Notes: generated by a model not told the origin, from the sequence alone. 64,000 bases of DNA from Elephas maximus indicus (GCF_024166365.1 NC_064821.1:51673093-51737092), one strand, 5' to 3'. Positions 40,992-52,207 are shown, numbered from the stretch's first letter. Numbers and translations: made by a program.

Positions 40992-42281
40992 CTACAAAAA
41001 GAACACAGACATGTTGGGCTCAGTGACCAGCTCTACAGGAAAAGTCAGCTTTGGATGACAGTGCTACATCTCTGAACTAGACCTCTGACCAGTTACTTCT
41101 ACCAGCTCCCATGCTCACCCTGATGACTCTCTGAGTTTCAAGAACTGGTAAACAAGTTACTCATTAGCAGCTAGTGAGGGCAGCCCTTGTCAATTTCACT
41201 TGATCTTTTGGAATCTTGCAATTCTGGGAAGGAACATGAATGCCAATCAGCAGTACAAAGATGACTTGGGCCTATGAACATTTTAATTTCTCTGTGCTAG
41301 TGGCAGTAGGAATGAGCCCTGGTGGTGCCGTGGTTAAGCACTTGGCTGATAACTGAAAGGTCGGCAGTTCGAACTCACCAGCCACTGCGAGGGAAAGCCT
41401 GCTTCCATAAAGATTTACAGCCTTGGAAACCCTATAGGACAGTTATACTCTGTCCTATAGGGTTGCTATGAGTCAAAATCCACTTGACAGCAATGGAGAA
41501 AAGGGTAGTGGCAGTAGCTGAGGATGATGGCATTTGTCCTGAAGGGCCACCCACCAAGTTAGGGCAGAAATTTCAAAGGGAACAAGCCTTTATGCTGGCT
41601 CCTTTCCTGCTGAAAGTGTCCCCTGGTTGTGTTCTTTGACAAGGTTTCAGCTTCAACAAAGCCACAATCTCTTTCCTCCCCACCCCATTTCTACCCCCAC
41701 TCCTCTTACCCGGAAACTGTTGCAGCCGAGGCCACTCTGGGATCCAATCCTGTCAATCCTGCCCCCGAAGCAGCTGGACCTCCGCAGGCTCCGAGGGGCA
41801 GTGAGTAGTGCCCTCAGCTTGTTTTTCAGGAGGGCAGATCTTTCGGAGGAGTCCCAGGGGCCCCTCCCAAGAGCACCCCCATCTCGCTGAGCTGGGCTGA
41901 CCTCCCTGGTCCAGGGAGGCACCTCAGGCAGGGGGTTGACAGCCACCCCAGCCTCATCATTCTGCTCGTTTAGTACTTGCGGGGGCACGACCTCATCTTC
42001 TAAAGGCATCTTGTCCTCCAAATGGTCCAGCAAATTCTTTACAAAAGGAAAATACAGGGAAAGGGAAAGTTCTCATGGGCTCGGAGAAAATCACCAGAAA
42101 TAGGCACAGTATCAGAAAGCCCCTTGGTCCCAGGCTAAGCCCCCTTTCTTGGCCCTACCTTGAAATCCATCAGGTCTGCATTGGACACGGAGGTGTACAC
42201 AGGGTTCGCTCTGATTTGACCTGGGAGTTGAAATGCCAGGAAAAGGAGGAAGCACACAGTGATGGTGGAGAAGGAGCCCAT
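40980..42281 (-). CDS. NPPA: NPPA: prepro-atrial natriuretic peptide (3 exons)
   Basis: Coding exons 42281-42159, 42036-41710 and 40991-40980 join to 153 residues, the usual length. A 25-residue signal peptide (ending GQIRA) precedes the propeptide. Corin should cleave after LLTAPR at 123, releasing the 28-residue ANP (124-151). Cys130 and Cys146 close the ring [17 protein letters not shown]. The last exon adds Tyr151, Arg-Arg and TAA, as in rodents. Compared with human ANP the mature peptide has Ile12 and Ser17 (human Met12, Ala17). ANP is secreted by atrial myocytes and activates NPR1. The gene follows CLCN6 on the opposite strand, as in other mammals. Confidence 0.98.
41316..41503 (+). mobile_element. 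AfroSINE, long form, in NPPA intron 2
   Basis: 'agccctggtggtgccgtggt' to 'ccacttgacagcaatgg', antisense to NPPA. Confidence 0.93.
41710..42036 (-). CDS. NPPA: NPPA exon 2 (residues 42-150)
   Basis: Starts [20 protein letters not shown] and ends GLGCNSFR; contains nearly all of mature ANP. Acceptor ctttacaaag reads ttgtaaag on the minus strand; donor gtaaga. Confidence 0.97.
42159..42281 (-). CDS. NPPA: NPPA exon 1 coding part (residues 1-41)
   Basis: Signal peptide [20 protein letters not shown] plus the start of the propeptide, ending DLMDFK. Donor gtaggg on the minus strand. Confidence 0.97.
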
Positions 42282-42394
42282 GCTGGCGTTGGCCAAGAGC
42301 TGGTCTGGTGCTTGCTGCGTCTTCTCCTTCCTCTCTGGGTTCCTTCTCGTGGTCTTCGTCCGTCTCTGCCTACCAGCTGCCCTGAGCCGCCTCC

Positions 42395-42401
42395 TTTTAT
42401 A
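42395..42401 (-). promoter_or_regulatory. NPPA: NPPA TATA box
   Basis: Minus-strand ggctataaaaggag, giving TATAAAA about 114-120 bp upstream of the ATG. Predicted transcription start is near 42,370. Confidence 0.88.
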
Positions 42402-42453
42402 GCCCCCCCAGCTCTCCGAGAGCACAAGAGGGATGGAACCCTCCCCATTCTGT

Positions 42454-42459
42454 CACTTG
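42454..42459 (-). promoter_or_regulatory. NPPA: NPPA Nkx2.5-type element
   Basis: Minus-strand gctgcaagtgacagaatggg contains CAAGTG about 85 bp upstream of the predicted start, the position of the NKE known in other mammals. Binding is inferred from family knowledge. Confidence 0.7.
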
Positions 42460-42499
42460 CAGCGATAAAGCAGCTGAGTGAGGAGCCAGCAGAAGATGC

Positions 42500-42515
42500 C
42501 CTTTTAAAGTTATCA
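42500..42515 (-). promoter_or_regulatory. NPPA: NPPA proximal CArG box (SRE) with abutting GATA site
   Basis: Minus strand reads ctgataactttaaaaggg: TGATAA (42510-42515) directly followed by CTTTAAAAGG (42500-42509), the known proximal SRF element. Together they mark the cardiac GATA4/SRF module, about 130-145 bp upstream of the predicted start. Confidence 0.78.
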
Positions 42516-42785
42516 GCCCAGCAGAGCTTGTCCCAGCCCCTCTGCCTTGAGCAGCCCCAGCAACCCCCCAGACCCTCGGCTACAAGAGCCACATTCTTGC
42601 TGATTGGCTTCAAGAGGCTCCCACTTCAAAGGTGTGAGAAGAGCAAAAAAGAGTCCTTGGTTATCTCACAGTGATGCCTCAGGATTCTTTCTCCTCAGCA
42701 ACAGGACCCATGCAGGGAAGTGAAGGGTGGCGGTTGGCCGGCGCCCAGCTCCCCCAGTTGGTTTGTGGTTCCGCTGGCAGCGGCT

Positions 42786-42795
42786 CCAAATAAGG
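42786..42795 (-). promoter_or_regulatory. NPPA: NPPA distal CArG box (SRE)
   Basis: CCAAATAAGG, a perfect CArG box, about 420 bp upstream of the predicted start, matching the distal serum response element known near -400 in other mammals. Confidence 0.75.
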
Positions 42796-43469
42796 GCGGG
42801 ACAGGAGGAAATGGCAGGCAGCCGGCAGCTCAGGACAAATCAGCCCAGATGCTCAGGCTGGCCTCACACCTGACTCATGAGCAAGCGTGGCAGACCTCCT
42901 GCCTCTGTTTGAGACAAGACCGCCCACACTTCTGATAGTCACTCTCAGCAGTCAGGTGAAGAGGGAGCTATTTTTTAGAGTATTAAATCAGCCAGGAACC
43001 AAATGTGATGAACGTCTCAAGAATTCAGCTCCCAAATACAAACACCAAGAAAAGCTGGGGGAATCAGTCATTCCTCTTCCAAACTCTGTCTCCTTCCCAT
43101 CCCCCATGATCCCATCCAAGGTGTCCAGGGAGGTAGGCACTTAGAAGATGCCGGTGTTTTTATTTCTTCACCTCACTGTTTATAGAAGCTCAGACTTGTT
43201 GAGTTTGATGCTTGTAATGGCCCCCCACCCTTCCCATGAAAGCTTTGATGGCTGGATACAATGAGGTGGGAGGCAAACCTGATGTACACAGTTTCCGTTA
43301 AAACCCACCATGTCCTTCTCCAGGGCCAGCCAAGTGACTGAACCACTTAAGGCCTCAATTTTCCTGAACCCCAAGGACAAATAATAGGCAGCGAGTCTGT
43401 CCACATTTAATGAGTGGCCCCCACATTCTAAGTGCTGAACTCGACTTTAGTATACCATTCAATGCAACG

Positions 43470-43880
43470 CATGTTGCTGTTGTTAGCTGTCATAGAGTTG
43501 GCTCCGTCTCATGGCGACCCCATGCACAACAGAAAGAAACATTGCCCATTCCTGCCCCATCTTGATGATCGTTGGTATAGCTGAGTCCATTGTTGTAGCC
43601 ACTGTATATTTTGGGTGCCTTCCAGTCTAGGGGCTCATCTTCCAGCACTATATTGGACAATATCCTGTTGTCCATGGGGTTTTCATTGGCTCATTTTTGG
43701 ACATAGATGACCAGGTCTTTCTTCCCACCCTCTTAGTCTGGAAGCTCCACTGAAACCTGTCTGCCATGGATGACTAGGCTGATATTTAAAATACCAGCGA
43801 CATAGCTTGTAAACAAGCTTAGCATAGCAATATGCAAGTCACCGTTGTACAACACACTGACAGACAGCTGGCAATGCATA
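43470..43880 (-). mobile_element. Composite SINE of the tRNA-Gly/RTE-tail family, antisense
   Basis: 'gttgctgttgttagctgtca' at the left is the antisense of an RTE-like tail. 'cttagtctggaagctccact' and 'gcatagcaatatgcaagtca' match, in reverse complement, the body of the element at 46468-46760. The tRNA-like head is not preserved. Confidence 0.6.
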
Positions 43881-44089
43881 CTGGAAGAAAAAATACTAAA
43901 ACTGAAAGGTTGAGAAACCTGCATTGTAGCCCAAAAACAAACCAGTTGCATAAGTTTTTGGGACCCCCATTTCCTCATCTATGAGAAAAATATAAAAAGC
44001 TGTCCTGCCCACTTCACAGGGCAGTTGTGAGGCTCAATAGAGCCAGCACTGTGTGAAGTGTGAGATGCTATATAATTGCAAGGGGGTAG

Positions 44090-44340
44090 TAATGATGGTC
44101 TTTTATTGATCAGTTACAATGAGCTGGCACTCTGCTGAGAGCTTGATGTGAATTACTTGATTTTCCTCACCGCTCCCAGGAGGTGGGTAGTATTGTTCCC
44201 ATTTGCAGAGAGCCAGAACTGAGACTTGGAGAGATTATGTCACTCGCCCAAGGCCATGTCATTTGCCCAATTGGCAGAACCAGGACTTGAGCCCCAGGTT
44301 TGATACTTAAGCCCATGATCTTAACCCATTTCACATGGCG
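44090..44340 (+). mobile_element. MIR/L2-type ancient repeat
   Basis: 'gagctggcactctgctgaga', 'attgttcccatttgcagaga' and 'atgtcactcgcccaaggcc' fit the standard outline. Confidence 0.6.
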
Positions 44341-44554
44341 GCTCATTAACAAGCCCTTGGGTGCATTTCCTGATTAAATGCCTCCCCCCACACTTGATCT
44401 CTCCCATTACCCTGAACATCTCTTGCCTCCTACTGCAGCTGGGCTTGTAGCTTTGTGTGTGGGACAAATCTCTCTGTGTTTGGCTGCTCTCCCCATTTGG
44501 ATTTTCTTAAAGAAAGGGCTCATCCAGTCCCCATAATCTGTTTACACACCTAAT

Positions 44555-44828
44555 ACCAACCAGAATGCTCCTTAGGAGCTAGAATAACAAGACTTCAACT
44601 CACTTACTTTGGACATGTCATCAGGAAAGACCAATCACTAGAAAAGGACATCTACTTGATGAAGAACAAGGCCAATGAAAACAAGAGAAACCCTCAATGA
44701 GATGGAGTGAGAGAATAATCTCAATAATGGACTCAAACATACCAACGATCATTAAGATGGTGCAGAACCAGGCAATATGTAAGGTCGCCATGAATGGGAG
44801 CTGACTCAATGGCAACTAATGACAACAT
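44555..44828 (+). mobile_element. RTE LINE 3' fragment
   Basis: 'cagaatgctccttaggagct', 'ttactttggacatgtcatca' and the terminus 'ggcaactaatgacaac'. Older than the copy at 58937-60072. Confidence 0.85.
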
Positions 44829-46467
44829 GGAAATTCAGAAAATGTATGTTGAACAACCAGCTCTGTCCTGGCCAAATCCTTCTGCAGCTGCACTTACTCT
44901 GTGACCAACCAGGCAGAGAGGCTGTTACACCATGAGAAGACAGGGCATTAGGGCAGTTGGTGGCCAGAGGTCCCCACAGGTGTGCAGAGTGATTTTATTG
45001 TAAGACGGAAGGAAAAAGGGATCCTCTTCAGAAAGCTTGGGGGTTTGGGTAACTTATCTGGGTCAGTCAAACTCAACTTGGCATCTGAAATGGGCCACAG
45101 TTCTGAGTAGGAGCTCTGGGAACTAAACACCCCCATACCCTGATGCGTCCCCGAAATGTGCTCACAGCATAATTGCTCGGCTGGAAGTTATTATTAGCAG
45201 AGAGGATCCAGCCTGCAGCCACGCTGGGGGGAGCTGATGCCGCGTGCGTCACACAGCCTGTCTCCTGGAGATGCCCTTTGAGATAGGCCTTTGATGGAGG
45301 AAGACTTCGAGGCCTGCATCAAGGCAGGTGGCCCCTTCTTGATGGCTCGGCCTCTGAGGGCCACGTGGCTGCTCTACCCTGAGTCATTTCTGAAGCCTGT
45401 AGGAGACTGTAGGTGGCCCAAGGTGAAGTAGAATCTCATCCAAGATTCCAGAAAGACAATTTCGGAATTTGCTCGCTTCCTTTTATTGCAGTCACTTTTC
45501 TGCTCCCAGAGTGAAACTAGAGTGGGACACAAGCATCATTTGTTGAGTTTCTTCTGCTAGTCAAATTTGTGTTTGTGTGTGTGTAAGTTTTATTATTATT
45601 ATTTTTTTCTAAGACAAAGGACATTCAGGCTTCCTGCCCTGAGGGCTTTCATAGAGCCAGGACTACCACCTCCCAGGGCCCAGCGAAAACAGAAAATCCT
45701 CAAAAGCACTGATATCCCCATTAAAGCTTTTGATTTCAGCCTGAAATGGAAAATGGCTTGACATAACATTTCTCTTCACTTCCATGCCCTGCTCAACTTC
45801 GGGGTGTGTGTGGAGAGGTGGAGGAAGGGGTGTTTGGAAGCCAGTCTGTAGGAGTGAGAGAGAGAAAAAAGCAAAAGACGCAAAAAATCAGATCCACCCT
45901 CCACCCCTACCTCTCTAGCTGAAAAATCGCAAGTGTTTATTTCTTTATCACAGGCAAGAAGTTGTCTTAGTCAAATGAGAGAATGAGCAGTGCGGATGGG
46001 TAGGAGAACCCAGAGTCTGGGCGTCTCCAGTTGCTAGACCAGAGCTTGGTCTCACAACCTTCCATGGGAATGTGGGGGCTGCTGCAGGGAGCACACGTGG
46101 GCAGAACTAGCAGGAAAAACCCATCTCAGTCATAACATGATTCTGTCAGACCCAGATAGTCTAAAGCAGAAGCCCCAGTTGGGAGAAACTGTTAGGACGC
46201 CGTTGCATACTTAGGGACGGTTGTTTCTGAGTTTGAAGGTGCTGTTCTTTTTCTTGCATACAATATGGACTCACTGGGGACTGGAAGCCCAGGGCAGGTC
46301 CCAAAGTAGAACAAGGAAATAGAGAAAGCTACTTCCTCAGCTGGATAGTGACTACCATGAGAGCAGTGATTCAGCCTGGTTCACTGCCCACCTTCCCTAG
46401 GAAACAAAGCCCAAGGCAAAAGCTCACTTACTGCAGCTTTATAGGGGTTCCAATTCAAGGTAAGAAG

Positions 46468-46760
46468 GCATTGGTAGTTCAGTGGTAGAATTCTTACCTG
46501 CCATGTTGGAGGTTTGATTCTCAGCCAATGCACCTCATGTGCAGCCACCACCTGTCTCTCAGTGGAGGCTTGCATGTTGCTATGGTGCTGAATAGGTTTC
46601 AACAGAGCTTCCAGACTAAGATAGACTAGGAAGACAGGCTTGGCAATCTACCTCTGAAAATCAGCCAGTGAAAACCCTGTGGATCACAATGGTCCAATCC
46701 ACAACTGATCATGGGGATGGTGCAGGACTGGGATTGTTTCATTTAGTTGTGAATAGAATA
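46468..46760 (+). mobile_element. tRNA-Gly-derived SINE with RTE-like tail
   Basis: 46468-46532 is a recognisable tRNA-Gly head: it begins gcattggtagttcagtgg and ends ccaatgca, with the A-box and a degraded B-box (ggtttgattc). A 160-bp body follows ('gtggaggcttgcatgttgct'), then an RTE-like 3' part ('ggggatggtgcaggactggg'). It differs from AfroSINE in head and body. Confidence 0.75.
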
Positions 46761-47799
46761 GAACAAAAGTCATGGGATGTCACTTCTGACTTTAGGTGAC
46801 GATGAGACTATGGCTTCCATCATTGCCCCATCTCCCTGTCTGTCCGTCTCTCTTTTGTGCACATGCTTTCTCACTCCATCTAAGAGGTCAGTTGCCACAT
46901 TGTGAGCTGCCTTATGTGGCAAGGAACTGAGGTCTTCAACCAACAGTCAGCAAGGATCCAAGGTCTGGTCCTCAGGTTCCATCTCTCCTTGCCAGTTGGA
47001 GCTGCTCCTGGGAACATATGGTGGTAGTACCAAGGGAGGAGGGTAGTGGCAGCCACCAGGGCTTCGAAGTCACGGGAACCATACCAGCTGTTGTTAAAGC
47101 TGTATTTCCTGGGAGTCAGAGGTATAGGCGGGCCAAGCAGATATGAGGTTGAGCATGAATCAACTTCAGGACACTACGGCACCCAGCATCTAGCACAGAC
47201 TCCAGAACATGTTTTCAGAACATGTTTTGTGAATAACTGAACCAACAAGTTTGCCTTCAGTGCCTCCCCTCCCCTCCTTCAACCAGGTACAGACCCACTA
47301 CTGCACCTTGCCCTCCCTCGGTCCCCAGCAGAAGTGGAAATCACTCTCTGGCTGAAGCATGAATATTCTGATCTCTCCACTGATGCAGGAAGAAAAGGAT
47401 TAGGGGAGTCTGGATAGAAAGGTCAGCTAGGAAGTAGGAAGTGGTGTACCCATATCAGCATAAGTGATGAGGGGCTGAACCAGGAAGAGAAGGGAAGGAG
47501 ATGCTATGAAGGAAGGTAAGAGTGGAGGTGGTGCCTGCTTGGGAAGGTCCACCGAGAGAATGAAGTCAAGAAAGATTCCAAGTTGATTGCCATCGAGTTG
47601 GTTCCAAATCACCGGGACCTATGTGCAACAGAACAAAATACTGCCATCCTCACAATTGTTGCTATATTTGGGCCCATTGTTGCAGCTATTGTGTCAGTCT
47701 CTCTTGTCCACCTTTCCTGATTTTGAACCGTGAAATATCCTCTTGTTCCGTTCAAACAACTCCTTCTTGATCTATGTATACTTTCCTCATGAGCACAAT

Positions 47800-48750
47800 C
47801 AAGTGTTCTGGAAAGAACACTTAAAGTCAGCAAAGTTGTGTGTCAGGGTTGTACCCTTTCACCATACTTAATTCGATCTGTATGCTGAACAAATAACCCG
47901 AGAAGCTGGACTATATGAAGAAGAACGGGGCATCAGGATTGGAGGCACATTCATTAACAATCTGGAATATGCGGATGACACAGCCTTGCTTGCTGAAAGT
48001 GAAGAGAACTTGAAGCACTTACTGATGAGGATCAAAGACCACAGCCTTCAGTATGGATTACACCTCAACATAAAGAAAACAAAAGTCCTCACAAGTGGAA
48101 CAATAAGCAACATCATGATAAACAGAGAAAAGTCTGAAGCTGTCAAGGATTTCACTTGGGTCCACAGTCAACACCCATGGAAGCAGTAGTCAAGAAATCA
48201 AAAGATGCGTTGCATTGGGCAAACCAGCTGCAAAAGACCTCTTTAAAGTGTTGAAAAGCAAAAATGTCACCTTGAAGACTAAGGTGCACTTGACCCAAGC
48301 CATGGTGTTTTCAATTGTCTCGTATGCATGCAAAAGCTGGACAAGGAATAAGGAAGACCAAAGAAGAATTGACGCCTTTGAGTTGTAGCGTTGGCGAAGA
48401 ATATTGAATATACCATAGACTCCCAAAAGGATGAACAAATCTGTCTTGGAAGAAATACGACCAGAATGCTCCTTAGAAGCAAGGATGGAGACTATGTCTC
48501 ACATACTTTGGGCACATTATGAGGAGGGATCAGTCCCTGGAGAAGGACATCATGCTTGGTAAAGTAGAGGGCCAGTGAAAAAGAGGAAGACCCTCTACAA
48601 GATGGATTGACATGGTGGCTGCAACAATGGGCTCAAGCATAACAAGAATTGTGAGGGTGGTGCAGGACCAGGCAATCTTTTGTTCTATTGTATGTAGTGT
48701 CGCTATGAATCGGAACCAACTTGATGGCACCTAACAATAACAACAACATG
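47800..48750 (+). pseudogene. RTE LINE reverse transcriptase remnant (sense)
   Basis: Encodes EYADDTALLAESEENLKHLL, with the YADD catalytic motif of reverse transcriptase, and LQYGLHLNIKKTKVLTSG. Broken by frameshifts and stops beyond about 48,190 and truncated at the 5' end, so inactive. Ends near 'ggcacctaacaataacaaca'. Confidence 0.9.
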
Positions 48751-48784
48751 TCGTCCAGGCTCTTCTTCTTTTTCAATAACACTC

Positions 48785-49098
48785 TACCTTTCCAGGCATG
48801 ATGTCCTTCTCCAGAGACTGGTCCCTCCTGATGTCGTGTCCAAAGTCCTGAGATGAAGTCTCACCATCGTCACTTCTGAGGGGCATTGTGGCTGTACTTC
48901 TAAGACAGGCTTGTTTGTTCTTCTGGCAGTCCATAGTATGTTCGATATTCTTTTCCAGCACCATAATTCAGGGGCATCAATTCTTCTTTGGTCTTTCTTA
49001 TTCATTGTCCAGCTTTTACATGCATGTGAGGTGATTGGAAGTGTCATGGCTTGGGCTGGCCATACCTTGGTCCTCAAGGTGACATCTTTGCTTATATG
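48785..49098 (-). mobile_element. RTE LINE fragment, antisense
   Basis: Reverse complement of the region 48,270-48,580 of the neighbouring sense copy ('catgatgtccttctccagag', 'ccaaagtcctgagatgaagt'). Joined directly to the unidentified 3' UTR-like part. Confidence 0.85.
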
Positions 49099-49099
49099 A

Positions 49100-49410
49100 T
49101 AAAATTTAAGTGATAGCTTAAATGAAAAATACTAGAGAACATTTCTTTTAAGTAGGTGTAATTATGGTTTATTGCAATGATGTCTTCTAAATGAACTGTA
49201 TAATTGTGTATGAATGAAATCTGTATTTGTAATAAATGTTTATTTTATGTAACGTTACAGCAATTCTGCAGCTTTGAACTGGGGTGAATACTAAAGGATT
49301 AATTTTTTTATTGCACTTTGCCTTTATGTGTTGATGTGTTAGGTACAATAGCACACTTTGTATTTCTAGTATTTCATGAATAAATTCTTATCAATCTAAA
49401 AAAAAAAAAA
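49100..49410 (+). pseudogene. 3' UTR-like segment with poly(A) tail, parent unknown
   Basis: AT-rich, non-repetitive, with AATAAA at 49211-49216 and 49379-49384 and a terminal A13. Looks like the 3' end of a processed mRNA copy. I do not recognise the parent transcript. Confidence 0.6.
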
Positions 49411-49484
49411 GATTCCAAGGACTCAAGTCATCAAAGCCGGGCACTGTGAGATGGTTTAATCATTTGGGAGTGTTGTAGTTTGGG

Positions 49485-49800
49485 TTCCGCAGAACCTGAG
49501 GCAAACGCACTTATTCAAGTGTAGTTTATTTTGGAGACAATTCCAGGAAACATGGGCAAGAGAGTGGAGAAGCAATACAGGGAGAGAAGGAAATCAGTTA
49601 CCACCCTGAGCAACTGGAGCTCAATCTCCCACAGGAATTCTGGGAACTGGAGTAAAACACATACCACCAGCAGACTGAGGGAGCTGGGGTATTTAAACGC
49701 CAACTCCTCACAAATGGTAGGGAGCTCGATTAGATGTCACTTCACTGGGTACTTCGGGCCATCCACTACCCAGCCCCCAGCAGTCAGATTTGTTTCCTTC
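49485..49800 (-). mobile_element. Possible fossil LTR, antisense
   Basis: 'tttgggttccgcagaacctg' and 'ttattttggagacaattcca' resemble antisense LTR ends. No internal region; family uncertain. Confidence 0.3.
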
Positions 49801-50064
49801 ACAGGTCACTTTGTAGCCTTCTTTCTTGGACCTTTGCTCGCGGAGCCGGACTCAGCCTAGAAGAACTCTGCAGCACTGGCTGGGTTTGGGGAATGAGTGG
49901 GTGTTCTGGGAAGGATCTACCTCCATCACCTAAGCAGAGGGGAAAGACTGTCAGCAGGCAGTGGCTCCAAATGTGGAAAATACTATTAAACTTGAGGTTT
50001 TGAGTAATGCTGTTAGGAGGGGGACCTTCCATTCCACCCACAAGCATAATTCACTGACTTGGGA

Positions 50065-50310
50065 GAAGCCAGGTGTAGCAGTGGTTAGGGGCCTGAGTGC
50101 TAGGGCCGGGCTGAATGGGTTCGAATCCTGACTCTACCACTTACTAACTGTATAACCCTAAGCAAGTTGTGTAACCTCCCTGAGCCTCAGTTTTCCCATC
50201 TGTAAAATGGAGTTAATAAGCATTCTTACTCATAGAGTTGTTGTGGGGAACATATGAGTTAAAACAAGTAAAGTACTTGGAGCTCTGCCTAGTGCATAAT
50301 GAGGCTTTTA
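50065..50310 (+). mobile_element. MIR SINE
   Basis: 'ggttcgaatcctgactctac', 'gagcctcagttttcccatct' and 'gtaaaatggagttaataa' give a clear, nearly full-length MIR. Confidence 0.85.
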
Positions 50311-50409
50311 TAAATGCTAACCATCCTAATTACTCATTGCCCTCCCCAGGCCAGAAACATTAGGCAAAGACGGTTCACAGTTTTGTTGGAAAATAAGTTG
50401 CTCCTAAAA

Positions 50410-51000
50410 CTTCTTTTTTTTTTTTTTCAACTGTATTTTTTTTCTTTTATTGTGATTTAGGTAAAAGTTTACAGAGCAAATTATTTTCTCATTAAACTTA
50501 TTAATATGGAAATTGTTTTGTGACATAGGTTGCCAACCCCGTGGTATGTCAACACTCTCCCCTTCTCCACCCCAGCTTCCATGCATACAGTTTTCCTGGC
50601 CCTTCCTGCCTTCTCGTCTTTGCTTTGCAGCTGGTATGTCCATTAGTCTTGAATATGTGATTAAACCATGAAGCATGTTCCTCATGTGTGTTATTGTTGG
50701 CTCGCTCTGTAGACCTGCCTGATATTTGGCTGAAGGGCGAACCTCAGGAGTGACTTCAGTACTGAGTTAAAAGTGTGTCCAGGGACCACACTCTTGCAGT
50801 TTCTCCGGTCTCTGTTAGACCAGCAAGCCTGGTCTTTACGTGTATGTGAATTTGAATTTTTGTTCTACATTTTTCTCTGGCTCTGTCCAGGACCCTGTAT
50901 CGTGATTCCTGCCAAAGCAGTCCATGGTGGTACCCAGGCAACTTCTAGTTGTTCTGGGCTCAGTCTGGTGGAGGTCGTGGTAGTCGTGGTACTTTAGTAA
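50410..51000 (-). mobile_element. Afrotherian L1-like 3' UTR copy
   Basis: Same family as 24360-24960; 'aacctcaggagtgacttcag' and 'gctctgtccaggaccctg' are shared. Poly(T) at the left end. Confidence 0.6.
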
Positions 51001-51730
51001 AACCTCATTGTTTTAAATCTTAATTTGACCTTGTTAAATACCTGTAATCTCTGATGTGCTCTGGGTTGAAAAGAAAAATAACACAAGAACCCACCAGAAA
51101 GGGCATGGGGTGCAGTTTAAGGCTGGAGAGTGTGAAGAAAGTTCAAATCCCAGTGCCAAGACTCAGTAGCTGCATGCCCTCGGCAGGGTGCTTTATTTGT
51201 CTGAGTCTCAGTTTTATCATCCAGAAAATGGGGATAATAATGGTCCTGACCCCATGATACTTTTCCCCTCTGCTGAGTTAGGATCAAAGGAAGCATTCTG
51301 GGAAAAGGGAACAACATGAAAGCATGCAAGAGGTTGTGGGGAGGGGGACCAGAGGCATGGAATGCAGGGTGCACTGGAAAGGGACCCATAGAGAAGGCCA
51401 CTGACCCCCACCAGAACTCCCTGCTGATTAAGACAACACAGGTAGACCCTGGTGATGGCCTACTTTTCTGCATTAGAATGAGAAGTTCTCTTCTTGGGGT
51501 GGGGAGGAAGAGAGCATGTGAACCCCAGAGAAGGGGTACCCTGAAAAGCTGGGCCTCTTGTCAGACACCTTTAACCACGTGGACTTGGAATGAAACTACT
51601 ATGAACTTGGGGTTTTGAAGGGTCTTTTCCAAGATGACTTCAGGAAGCAAAGTCTTCAAGCTGAGGTTTGGGGCTGGATGGAGGGATCACCCCAAATGAG
51701 CCAATACATTGGGCGTGACCATGTGCATAC

Positions 51731-51740
51731 GCACGCACGC

Positions 51741-51770
<30 letters not shown>
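51731..51770 (+). repeat. (CA)n microsatellite
   Basis: Imperfect CG/CA run passing into about 13 perfect CA units. Confidence 0.95.
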
Positions 51771-51771
<1 letters not shown>

Positions 51772-52207
51772 TTGTTCCCAATCTCTGCCATTTTAGCTTA
51801 GACCTTCTGGAAACAACAGTCACCAAGGAGAGTACCTCTAATGGTGGAACTCCGGGCAAAGGGCTGACTAGTGGGGCAGACTTGCGGACATACACCCTCA
51901 CTTGTGTGACTCTGTTGTGTGAATCTGTCGTGCCCATTTCTCTCCCAGGAAGAAACGGCCCTGCTTTGAAAAGCAGTTTCTGCCAAGTGTCTCAAGTGCT
52001 TGAGATGTTTGTAGACATTTCAGAGCGTGAAAAACCCTTAAAGAAAGACACCCTCCCACCCAGCTTAACCAGCCCTTAAGGCTAGTGTCCCCACCTCACC
52101 ATCAAGACGCCTTCAAGAAAACACAGGGTTTTGTTCTGTTTTTTGGAAATTATTCTTTTAATGCCCAGAGACAAATTAGTTTCAAAAGATAACACTATAA
52201 TGTTGAC

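Larger units (their letters stand above)
47583..49410 (+). mobile_element. Chimeric poly(A)-tailed retroinsertion containing RTE pieces
   Basis: Flanked by gattccaag (up to 12 bp counting A's) at 47574-47582 and 49411-49419. The insert ends in AATAAA (49379-49384) and 13 A's. Inside: RTE antisense (47583-47795), RTE sense (about 47800-48750), RTE antisense (about 48785-49098), then about 300 bp of 3' UTR-like sequence I cannot identify. The layout fits L1-mediated reverse transcription of a spliced or read-through transcript carrying nested RTE copies. Confidence 0.75.
42800..52185. other. NPPA-NPPB intergenic region
   Basis: About 9.4 kb with no recognised host exon. Contents, left to right: unclassified sequence to 43.47 kb, composite SINE/RTE pieces, MIR/L2, RTE fragment, unclassified 44.83-46.4 kb, tRNA-Gly-headed SINE, chimeric retroinsertion 47.58-49.41 kb, an LTR-like stretch about 49.49-49.80 kb, MIR, L1-like 3' UTR, and sequence with a CA repeat. 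Confidence 0.7.

Noticed and set aside
42075-42674. 199-residue plus-strand open frame
   Set aside because: Antisense of NPPA exon 1 and its promoter in GC-rich sequence; no known domain and no support.
46468-46532. Functional tRNA-Gly gene
   Set aside because: The B-box and anticodon arm are altered and a SINE body follows directly, so it is a retroposon head rather than a tRNA gene.
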